Source: Lachnospiraceae bacterium (lineage in GTDB: Bacteria > Bacillota > Clostridia > Lachnospirales > Lachnospiraceae). Taken from it: 64,000 bases of DNA. The notes beneath the pieces are model-generated. The model did no database searches and had not been told where the DNA came from. It saw only the letters and a program-made list of their open reading frames with translations. The stretch covers positions 101,031-165,030 of the forward strand of contig JAILJC010000180.1 in the NCBI GenBank assembly GCA_024694965.1, in the 5' to 3' direction. Positions 48,119-56,763 of this stretch are shown in pieces. Made by a program: the position numbers and the translations under genes. Position 1 is the first letter of the stretch. The number at the start of each line of letters is the position of its first letter.

Positions 48119-49264
48119 ATGCGGCCGCTGGGTATTTATATACACGTTCCGTTTTGTGTCCGTAAATGCGGTTATTGTGATTTTTTGTCCATGCCTTCAG
48201 GTAAAGAGGGCATGGATGATTATATTTTTGCGCTTATAGAAGAGATAAAGGGATATGGGGAAAAGTATAAATGCGAAGGAAGTGAGTATGAGGTAAAAAG
48301 CGTTTATATAGGCGGCGGGACACCGAGCCTGCTTTTGCCGGATGCTGTGGGCAGGGTGATGGACAGCCTGCATGAAACCTTTGCGTTTGCCAATGATAAA
48401 GGTGTGGAGGTCACCCTGGAATCAAACCCGGGCACTGTCACCATGGCTTCTCTTAACGGGTACGTAAAGTGCGGGATAAACAGGCTGAGTATCGGACTTC
48501 AGTCGGCAAACGACAATGAACTTAAAACACTCGGAAGGATCCATGACAGCGCTGCTTTTTTTAAGGCCTTTGATATGGCCGTGGATGCGGGATTTGAAAA
48601 TATAAATGTTGATATAATGACTGCCATCCCGGGGCAGACTTTAAACAGCCTTGAAAATACTCTCAAAACGGTGACTGGGCTTGGATGTACACACATTTCC
48701 GCATATTCGCTGATCCTCGAAGAGGGAACCCCGTTTTATGAAAAGTATTCTTCGAAAGAAGGCCTGCCGGATGAAGATGAAGAGAGGGAAATGTACCATT
48801 TTACGGTTTCATATCTTGAGAGGCGGGGTTACCTTCGATATGAAATATCCAATTTTTCCCTTCCGGGTTATGAAAGCAGACATAACACGGCTTACTGGGA
48901 GAGGGATGACTATATCGGATTCGGACTCGGGGCCTCCTCGCTTATAAAAGATACAAGATATAAAAACACCGCAATCATGAAGGAGTACATCATGTCCCCC
49001 TTGTCCCGCGATATTTTTTCGGAACAGATAACTTTAAGCGGCCGCGACAGGATGGCTGAGTATATGTTCCTCGGCCTTCGGATGAGCAGGGGAGTGTCGG
49101 AGGACGGTTTTAAAAAGGAGTTTCTTACGGGAATAGACGGGATATACAAAAATGAACTTGATGCCCTTAAGAGGGACGGGCTTATATTACGGGATTCGGG
49201 TCGTATAAAACTGACAGAGAAGGGCATTGATTACGGAAATTATGTTTTTAGCCGATTTTTGTGA
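48119..49264 (+). CDS. hemW: Radical SAM coproporphyrinogen-III-oxidase-like protein HemW
   Basis: GIYIHVPFCVRKCGYCDF, SVYIGGGTPSLL; after lepA as in many Firmicutes. Confidence 0.93.
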   Translation: MRPLGIYIHVPFCVRKCGYCDFLSMPSGKEGMDDYIFALIEEIKGYGEKYKCEGSEYEVKSVYIGGGTPSLLLPDAVGRVMDSLHETFAFANDKGVEVTLESNPGTVTMASLNGYVKCGINRLSIGLQSANDNELKTLGRIHDSAAFFKAFDMAVDAGFENINVDIMTAIPGQTLNSLENTLKTVTGLGCTHISAYSLILEEGTPFYEKYSSKEGLPDEDEEREMYHFTVSYLERRGYLRYEISNFSLPGYESRHNTAYWERDDYIGFGLGASSLIKDTRYKNTAIMKEYIMSPLSRDIFSEQITLSGRDRMAEYMFLGLRMSRGVSEDGFKKEFLTGIDGIYKNELDALKRDGLILRDSGRIKLTEKGIDYGNYVFSRFL

Positions 49265-49276
49265 CTTTATCACATT

Positions 49277-49305
49277 AAAACAGTTGTTATTGACTGTTTT
49301 TTTTT
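49277..49305 (+). terminator. Terminator of hemW overlapping a promoter
   Basis: AAAACAGT-TGTTATTG-ACTGTTTT followed by T tract; TTGTTA-17-TATAAT ends at 49312. Confidence 0.65.
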
Positions 49306-49364
49306 GTATAATCAAACTGTATATTTATTGTTTTTTTGCTGAATACAGCGTACGGGGTGCTGCT

Positions 49365-52300
49365 ATGAGTAAATTAGGTGAAGATCTGTTTCAGAATGCA
49401 ATGGATATAAACGATATCATAATTTTTGAGTATGATATCGATAATGATGTGATAAAGTTTTCCGACAATGTCGACAGGTATATCCCGATACCGAAGGAAG
49501 TCGCTTCTTTTGCCGGAAACATAAGCATACGCGGCCGTATTCACGATGACGATGCGAAAAAGGCCATCTCTTTTTTCACCAATCAACCCGAAGAGGGCAA
49601 AATAAAGATGGAATATGTCCGGTTCCTGGATCTTAACGGGGACTATTTCTGGTATCAGCTTAAGGGCAGGATGAAGGATCCCGAAGATGCCGGCCGCAAG
49701 GGAAGCATTCTTTACGGGACCATGACCTACATAGACGATGAGACCAAGCACCGCAGTGAGGAGGCTGAAAAGAACAAGGACGGCCTGACGCATGTGCTTA
49801 ACAGGGAGGCTTTTTTGGGCTTTGCCGATGAATACTTAGGCTCCATGAGCAAGGGTGCCCTGCCGAATCTCATGCTCATAGATATAGATGATTTTGACGA
49901 GTGGAAGGAGATGAACAGCGATGTAAGCGCCGACGGAGTTCTTGTCGAGCTTGCGAGGATAATAAAGCGCGCGTTCAGAAGCTCGGATATAATCGGGCGT
50001 GTCGGCAACGACAGGTTCGCGGTCCTCATGAAGGGAATACGGAATACCGGTATTTTGGAGGAACGCGCATCATATGTATGTAAGACCGTCAAGGAAGTAT
50101 GGGGCGAACTTGACAAGGTAGTGACGGTATCCATCGGTATAAGTGCTTTTAAGAAAGACGAGGGTTCGGTTGATTCTCTGTTTGATCACTCGCTGGCAGC
50201 CCTTGAAGACGCAAAGCATTCAGGAAAAGACACCTATGTAATGTACCATGACAATATGGAAAGGGTCGATAAAAAGGCCGATCCGATTCTCTCGACAAGG
50301 GAAATGGAGCTTGTTACCAATATCCTTGATCCGATGTGCAGCTGGGCATATGCGGTGGATGAGGATTATCATATACTTTATCAGAACGAGATGTTAAGCG
50401 ACAGGTTAACCGGACAGGACTCGGGTTTGTGCTATGAACGCAACAAGGGTTACAGCGAGCCGTGTCCCGATTGCCCGATAGCGCGCATGCGAAAGGACGA
50501 ATCCTCCTATGATTCCGAGATATATTCAACGACACTGCGCTGCTCCGTGCCGTCAAGGACAACACGTATCAACTTAAGGAACGGTAAGAACATCTATCTT
50601 ATCGCATCTATAAAGGAAAATGTCGAAAGGCAGGAGGAGAGGATAAGCGAAAGCCGTAACCGCGTCCGCGATGCCGTTATTTCAATGCAGGACATCATAT
50701 GGGATGTTGACATTGACAGGAACAGCTGTATCAGGATAAAAGAAGAGAACATAAAGAGCATAATGGACCGCAGGATAAAGAATTACCATACTTTAAGGGA
50801 GTACTTTTCCGCGAAAGTATTATGCTCCGAGGATAAGGGAGCCTTTAATGAGGCTACAGATCCCAAGTACCTTAAGCAGGCAAGGAGCCTCGGCACGCAG
50901 ATGCTGTGCCGTGAGGTGAGGCTCCTTAACATAGAGGGAGAGTACGAATGGTATAACCTGTATTCTGTTCTTCAGGGTACCGATGACGGAAGGGCCCTTA
51001 TCATCTTCCTCAATGTGAATGAATATATGAAACACCGCCTCGAGAATATCGAGACAAAGGTCAAGTATGAGATCATGAAGCAGAAGAGTGACATTCTTAA
51101 GGAAATGGCGCTGAGCAACGAGCGTCATGAGAATGTAAACGAGATGACCGGCATACTTGTATACGAGTATTATGTGACCGATGATGAATACTATATCTGC
51201 CCGATGTTTGACGAGGTGTTCAATATCGACAAAAAGCGCCTTAAGGGAGCCTGGGCTGTGATCGATATGCTTAAGCCCTATGAGGATGAGGCATACGCCT
51301 TTAAGGAGTTCATTGAAAAGATCAAGGAAACGGGGAATACCCATAAGCTGACCCTGAGGCTGTATAACAAGAACAATGTTCCGGTCTGGTACACAGTGAT
51401 CATACAGCCCCTGCATGGGCTTAATAATGCCACGGTACGTTATCTTGCAACCTTCCAGAATGTTGATGCGGAAATGCGGATTAAGGGTGAGATGGAATAC
51501 CGCGCGGACTATGATTCTTTAACGGATCTTTTGAATTCCGATTCCTTTTACAGAAAAGCCGGGAATTACATGCATCTTAATGATGATAAGAACCTTGCCA
51601 TCATTGCCGTTGATATCGACAAGTTCAGGCTGATAAACGACCGCTACGGTATCGATTCGGGAAATAAGTGCTTAAAGGCACTCGGAGGTGAGATACGCAG
51701 GCTGCTTCCTAGAGAGCTGCCGGCATGCCGTTATCAGGCCGATATGTTCAGTATTCTGTATGAATACGAAAGCGAGCAGGACATCATAGACTTTATGACG
51801 GAACTGAGCAAGGCCATCAGAAGTGTTCCCGACATGCCAACGGTCCTGTCACTTGTCTACGGCATTTATAAAGTGGTGGATATCGATATTCCCGTAAGGC
51901 TTATGTGCGACAGGGCAAGGGCGGTCAAAAAACAGGTTAAGGGAAGCGCTCTGAGCAATTACGCGGTGTATGATGATGTGATCAGGCTTAAGATGCGCGA
52001 ACAGGCCGAGATAGAAAATGAAATGGAACAGGCGCTGGCAAACGGAGAGTTTGTAATGTATCTGCAGCCGCAGATCGATATAAAGACCGGAAAGATCCGC
52101 GGAGCGGAGGCACTCGTCAGATGGAAACATCCCGCAAAGGGAGTACTGGTTCCCGCCAATTTCCTTTCTCTTTTTGAAGACAACGGTTTTATCACAAGGC
52201 TCGACCTGTTCATGTGGGAGGAAGCCTGCAAATATATCACCGATCTTCAGAAGAGGGATATCATGCTTCCGATATCTGTCAATGTATCACGAAGGCATGT

Positions 52301-52766
52301 GGGTGAAACCGATATAGTAAAGAGCCTTACCGGACTTGTTGAAAAATACGGGTTCCCAAACAGGTATCTTGAGATAGAGATAACGGAAAATCTTTTCCTT
52401 GAAGATGTTACCGAGCTGTTTGAAGAGATGGGTGAGCTCAAGGACAGGGGATTCAGGATACTGATGGATGATTTCGGATCGGGTTATTCATCGTTAAATA
52501 TGCTCAGGAAAGCGCCGATAGATACAATGAAGATCGACAGGTTCTTTTTGGATGAGATAATGTCGACCGAAAGGGGCAAGATCATAGTTGAGTCGTCTGT
52601 CAGGATGGCCAAGATGATAGGTCTCGATGTTATTGCCGAGGGTGTGGAGACGAAGGAGCAGCTTGAGTTTTTAAGATCGATAGATTGCGACATGGCACAG
52701 GGGTATTATTATTCAAAACCGATTCCGGTTGAGGAATTTGAGGAGTTTTTACTACACTACATGTGA
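49365..52766 (+). CDS. Multidomain PAS-GGDEF(degenerate)-PAS-GGDEF(degenerate)-EAL c-di-GMP phosphodiesterase
   Basis: GRVGNDRF and RYQADMF in place of GGDEF; intact EALVRWKHP, ITENLFLED, MDDFGSGYSSL, IAEGVET; start ATG 49365. Confidence 0.88.
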   Translation: MSKLGEDLFQNAMDINDIIIFEYDIDNDVIKFSDNVDRYIPIPKEVASFAGNISIRGRIHDDDAKKAISFFTNQPEEGKIKMEYVRFLDLNGDYFWYQLKGRMKDPEDAGRKGSILYGTMTYIDDETKHRSEEAEKNKDGLTHVLNREAFLGFADEYLGSMSKGALPNLMLIDIDDFDEWKEMNSDVSADGVLVELARIIKRAFRSSDIIGRVGNDRFAVLMKGIRNTGILEERASYVCKTVKEVWGELDKVVTVSIGISAFKKDEGSVDSLFDHSLAALEDAKHSGKDTYVMYHDNMERVDKKADPILSTREMELVTNILDPMCSWAYAVDEDYHILYQNEMLSDRLTGQDSGLCYERNKGYSEPCPDCPIARMRKDESSYDSEIYSTTLRCSVPSRTTRINLRNGKNIYLIASIKENVERQEERISESRNRVRDAVISMQDIIWDVDIDRNSCIRIKEENIKSIMDRRIKNYHTLREYFSAKVLCSEDKGAFNEATDPKYLKQARSLGTQMLCREVRLLNIEGEYEWYNLYSVLQGTDDGRALIIFLNVNEYMKHRLENIETKVKYEIMKQKSDILKEMALSNERHENVNEMTGILVYEYYVTDDEYYICPMFDEVFNIDKKRLKGAWAVIDMLKPYEDEAYAFKEFIEKIKETGNTHKLTLRLYNKNNVPVWYTVIIQPLHGLNNATVRYLATFQNVDAEMRIKGEMEYRADYDSLTDLLNSDSFYRKAGNYMHLNDDKNLAIIAVDIDKFRLINDRYGIDSGNKCLKALGGEIRRLLPRELPACRYQADMFSILYEYESEQDIIDFMTELSKAIRSVPDMPTVLSLVYGIYKVVDIDIPVRLMCDRARAVKKQVKGSALSNYAVYDDVIRLKMREQAEIENEMEQALANGEFVMYLQPQIDIKTGKIRGAEALVRWKHPAKGVLVPANFLSLFEDNGFITRLDLFMWEEACKYITDLQKRDIMLPISVNVSRRHVGETDIVKSLTGLVEKYGFPNRYLEIEITENLFLEDVTELFEEMGELKDRGFRILMDDFGSGYSSLNMLRKAPIDTMKIDRFFLDEIMSTERGKIIVESSVRMAKMIGLDVIAEGVETKEQLEFLRSIDCDMAQGYYYSKPIPVEEFEEFLLHYM

Positions 52767-52783
52767 CTGCGGGGGAGAAATAA

Positions 52784-53890
52784 ATGAAATTTGTTAAAAC
52801 CGAGGACTTAAAGGACGGCATGCGTCTTGCCAAGCCTATTTATAACAAGAAGGGCGTCCTGCTTTATGAGAGGGATTCAAAACTGACGGGACAGAGCATT
52901 GGCTCGGTCCGCAATTTCGGATTGATGGGCGTATACGTGCTGGAGCCGGCAGAACCGCTCCCGCCGATGTCGCCTGAAGATATCGCGCTTGAGAAGTTTC
53001 TAACCGTTTCCGAGTTCAGGTTAATGGATGAGCTTACGGAGATGATCAAGTCGGGGAAGAGTTCAAAGATCCGTAACCTTGCCGATTCATTTGTTTCGGA
53101 ATGCGGACGTATGAGCCTTCCCGTAAATTTCATTCAGAACTTAAGGGGTGCGGAGGATTACGTTGTCAAGCATTCTTCAAATGTTGCGCTTTTGTGTGCT
53201 CTTCTTTCCCGCAGTATGGGACTGAACCTTGACGAGCGGAAGGATGCTATCCTTGCGGGTCTTGTCCATGATGTGGGCAAGCTGAACATTCCGGCATCAA
53301 TGATGGCGCAGGAGGAATTAAGTGACGAAGACCGTCATGAGATGCGCCGGCATGAACTGCACGGTGCCGAAATCATAGAGGGATGCTTTACCTCGGCTCC
53401 CGCGATAAAACGCACCATGCTTCAGGCGTGCAAGCATATCGGGGCTTTTGAGAACGGTGAGGAACAGGACAATGCAAAGATGGTCAAAACCGCCAAGGTG
53501 CTGGTTGTTGCAGATATGTTCGATAAGCTTACCGCAATGAGTCTGCAGCACGAGCCGATGAGTTATATAAGTGCACTTAAGTTCCTTATGTCCAAGCCCG
53601 ATTGGTTTGATAAGGATGTAGTAAAGGCACTCATAAAATGTGTCAGCTTTCTTGGAGAGGGTACAAGCGTTGAACTCTCAAACGGCGAGAAAGCACTGGT
53701 ACTGGCTACCAATCCGGATAACCTGTTAAAGCCGCTGGTCCTCATTTTTTCCGGGAATACCATTATCGACCTTGCAAGGAGTACGGTGTATGAAGGCCTT
53801 GAAGTTGTCGATACGATGAAAACGCTTGATTCCCGTTACGTCATGGATAAGGAAGCTATCGCCAAGTTAAAGAATGACACACTTAACTGA
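52784..53890 (+). CDS. HD-GYP-like domain protein with degenerate GYP motif
   Basis: AGLVHDVGKLNIP intact; HHExxxGxGYP replaced by KHIGAFENGE. Confidence 0.82.
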   Translation: MKFVKTEDLKDGMRLAKPIYNKKGVLLYERDSKLTGQSIGSVRNFGLMGVYVLEPAEPLPPMSPEDIALEKFLTVSEFRLMDELTEMIKSGKSSKIRNLADSFVSECGRMSLPVNFIQNLRGAEDYVVKHSSNVALLCALLSRSMGLNLDERKDAILAGLVHDVGKLNIPASMMAQEELSDEDRHEMRRHELHGAEIIEGCFTSAPAIKRTMLQACKHIGAFENGEEQDNAKMVKTAKVLVVADMFDKLTAMSLQHEPMSYISALKFLMSKPDWFDKDVVKALIKCVSFLGEGTSVELSNGEKALVLATNPDNLLKPLVLIFSGNTIIDLARSTVYEGLEVVDTMKTLDSRYVMDKEAIAKLKNDTLN

Positions 53891-53903
53891 CCGAAATAAT
53901 GTT

Positions 53904-53932
53904 TTGACTTTCTGAAATAAATGTATTATCAT
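53904..53932 (+). promoter_or_regulatory. Candidate promoter TTGACT-17-TATCAT
   Basis: Direct consensus-like match. Confidence 0.5.
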
Positions 53933-53955
53933 AACTAAGCACAATCATCACAGGG

Positions 53956-53983
53956 TAACCGTAATGCGGTTATGTCTTTTTTT
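53956..53983 (+). terminator. Rho-independent terminator
   Basis: TAACCG-TAATG-CGGTTA then TGTCTTTTTTT. Confidence 0.8.
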
Positions 53984-54019
53984 GTTTTCCTGAAATATTA
54001 AATTAAATACGGAGGAGAG

Positions 54020-55543
54020 ATGTTCAGTAGTGTATTGTCTTTTGGCATACGCGGGATTGAGGGCTTCTGCGTCAATGTGGAGGCTGATATTTCCGACGGG
54101 ATGCCTATGTTTGAACTTGTAGGATATCTGTCCGGTGAAGTTAAGGAGGCAAGGGAAAGGGTCCGTACGGCATTAAAGAATTCAGGCTTTGACTTTCCCG
54201 TAAAGCGGATAACCCTTAATCTTTCGCCCGGAAATGTCAGAAAACAGGGGACAGGGTACGATCTGCCTATGGCAGTGGCCATACTCGCAGCCATGGGTGC
54301 GATCGATAAAGCGGCTCTGAGTAAAACCCTTATTATAGGAGAACTTAAGCTAAACGGAGATGTAGGCGGGATAAACGGAGTGCTGCCCATGGTCATATGC
54401 GGCAGGAAAATGGGTATAAAAAGATGTATAGTCCCTGCGGATAATGCCGCCGAAGGAGCGATGGTAAGAGATGTTGAGATCATTGCGGTATCTGATCTAA
54501 AACAGGCCGCCGATCACTTAAACGGAAAAGAGGTTATAGGACCTTATATCCCGGATGAGGGATCCGGGCCAAAACCCGTGGAAAAAGGTGGCGCGGATCT
54601 AAAATATGTTAAGGGACAGGCGGCTGCAAGAAGGGGTCTTGAGATAGCGGCCTGCGGCATGCATAACCTATTGATGGTAGGTGCACCGGGGGCGGGCAAG
54701 TCTATGCTCGCAAAATGCATACCGGGTATATTGCCGCCCCTTTCGGGAGAGGAAGCATTGGAGGTATCGAGTATTTATTCCGTTGCGGGCCTGTTGGGGG
54801 ATAACAGAAAGCTTATAACTGAGAGGCCTTTTGTAAGTCCGCATCATACGGTAACGGATGTCGCAATGACGGGAGGAGGTACTTATCCGAGGCCCGGAAA
54901 TATCTCGCTTTCCCACAGGGGAGTATTATTCCTTGATGAGATGCCCGAGTTTTCAAGGTATACGCTGGAGGTATTAAGACAGCCGCTCGAAGACAGGAAG
55001 ATCACCGTTTCAAGAAATTACGGAACATATGTCTATCCTGCTGATTTCATGCTCGTCGGGGCCATGAACCCATGTCCCTGCGGCGCCTATCCTGACCTTT
55101 CCAAATGCAGCTGCACGGAAACTGCCAGGAAAAGATATATGAGCCGTTTGAGCCGCCCGCTGCTTGACCGTATGGACATTTGTGTCGATGTCATGAAGCT
55201 TGGATATGATGATATGCTTAGCGGAAAGATGGCAGAGTCATCCGGGGAGGTAAGAAAGAGAGTGATAAGGACCCAGAAGATCCAGAGTGAGAGGTTTTTG
55301 GGAACCGGCATGATGTTTAATTCCCAAATGGGAGCGGATGAGATACTTGAGTATTGTTCGCTAAAACCGGAGGTAAGGGAATGGTTTTCACATGCTCTTA
55401 AAAAGCTCGATATTTCGGCCAGGGGTTATTCAAAGATACTGAAGGTTGCCCGTACGATAGCGGATATTGACGAACTTGAGGAGATCGGGCGCGATCACCT
55501 TGCAGAAGCCATACAGTTTAATAATTCATACATAATGGGTTAG
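54020..55543 (+). CDS. comM: YifB/ComM-family Mg chelatase-like AAA ATPase
   Basis: DISDGMPMFELVG, MVGAPGAGKSMLAKCIPGILPPL, FRPFVSPHHT-type motif (ERPFVSPHHTVTDVAMTGGG), LFLDEMPEF. Confidence 0.93.
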   Translation: MFSSVLSFGIRGIEGFCVNVEADISDGMPMFELVGYLSGEVKEARERVRTALKNSGFDFPVKRITLNLSPGNVRKQGTGYDLPMAVAILAAMGAIDKAALSKTLIIGELKLNGDVGGINGVLPMVICGRKMGIKRCIVPADNAAEGAMVRDVEIIAVSDLKQAADHLNGKEVIGPYIPDEGSGPKPVEKGGADLKYVKGQAAARRGLEIAACGMHNLLMVGAPGAGKSMLAKCIPGILPPLSGEEALEVSSIYSVAGLLGDNRKLITERPFVSPHHTVTDVAMTGGGTYPRPGNISLSHRGVLFLDEMPEFSRYTLEVLRQPLEDRKITVSRNYGTYVYPADFMLVGAMNPCPCGAYPDLSKCSCTETARKRYMSRLSRPLLDRMDICVDVMKLGYDDMLSGKMAESSGEVRKRVIRTQKIQSERFLGTGMMFNSQMGADEILEYCSLKPEVREWFSHALKKLDISARGYSKILKVARTIADIDELEEIGRDHLAEAIQFNNSYIMG

Positions 55544-55558
55544 GAGGAAGCCGATAAT

Positions 55559-56662
55559 ATGGAAGAATTAAAATACGAATACTGGTGGGCGGCAATGCCC
55601 AGGGCACATCCGGGAAGGGTAAAGGCCGTTGCCGAAGCGGCCGGAAGCACAAGGCGGCTTTATGAGGCGGACAGGGAAGAACTTATAAGTATAGACGGGA
55701 TAAGCGAAAAATACGCCGATGACATAATAAGGAAGCGGAGCGAGTGGGATATTGACAGGGAATACGATAAGTTTCTGTCCATGGGCATTGACTTCATCCC
55801 CTGGTATGATCCGAGGTATCCCGGTAGGTTAAGAGAGGTGTCCGGCCATCCGTTTGCCATATTTACGATCGGAAAGGTGCCGGCTGAAGATAAACCCAGT
55901 GTTGCGATAATAGGGGCAAGGAACTGTTCGGAATACGGGCGTATGGTCGCGAAGAATTTCGGCAGTGATCTTGGATCGCAGGGTGTGCAGGTAGTGAGCG
56001 GGATGGCTTACGGTATAGACGGTCTGAGCCAGACGGCGGCACTTGACGCCGGAGGAGATTCATTTGCCGTATTGGGATGCGGAGTAAACATATGTTATCC
56101 AAGGTCCAACCAAGGGCTGTATGAGAGGCTGAAAGTAAGCGGCGGGATCATATCGGAATACGGGATCTACACTGAACCCAAGGCTAACCTGTTTCCTGCG
56201 AGGAACAGGATAATAAGCGCACTTTCCGATGTTGTGATAGTGGTTGAGGCACGCACTGAAAGCGGTACGATGATAACAGTTGACATGGCTCTTGAGCAGG
56301 GCAGAGAGGTGGCGGTCGTACCCGGCAGGATAACGGATCCTTTAAGTACCGGATGCATCATGCTGTGGAAACAGGGAGCCCTGCCCGTGACCTGCGCTTC
56401 GGATGTATTAAGCCTGCTGGGAGGCGGATATGAGGATAAAAGGTGTGTAAACAGCATTCCCGTCATAAAACTGCCGGCTGATGAGAAGAGGGCTTACTCC
56501 GTGCTTGAACCCTATGCAAAGAGCGTAGGTGAGATATCAGATATTACCGGTATGGATTTAAGAACAGCTGTATGCGCGCTGGTTGAATTGTGCATAAAAG
56601 GGCTTGCTCATGAAGCTTCGAGCGGATATTACGTAAGGGTAAAGGAATGCAGGGTCGTATGA
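55559..56662 (+). CDS. dprA: DNA-processing protein DprA
   Basis: VAIIGARNCSEYG, VVSGMAYGIDGLSQTAAL, AVLGCGVNICYPRSN, FPARNRIISALSD. Confidence 0.95.
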   Translation: MEELKYEYWWAAMPRAHPGRVKAVAEAAGSTRRLYEADREELISIDGISEKYADDIIRKRSEWDIDREYDKFLSMGIDFIPWYDPRYPGRLREVSGHPFAIFTIGKVPAEDKPSVAIIGARNCSEYGRMVAKNFGSDLGSQGVQVVSGMAYGIDGLSQTAALDAGGDSFAVLGCGVNICYPRSNQGLYERLKVSGGIISEYGIYTEPKANLFPARNRIISALSDVVIVVEARTESGTMITVDMALEQGREVAVVPGRITDPLSTGCIMLWKQGALPVTCASDVLSLLGGGYEDKRCVNSIPVIKLPADEKRAYSVLEPYAKSVGEISDITGMDLRTAVCALVELCIKGLAHEASSGYYVRVKECRVV

Positions 56663-56763
56663 ATTGCCCCTTGAAAATGGAGAATTTTTATGTTAAGGTA
56701 TGCCTTGTTGTGAGTATAAAGGCGGATAATGCCGCATATTGCTAATACAGTTACGGAGTAAAA

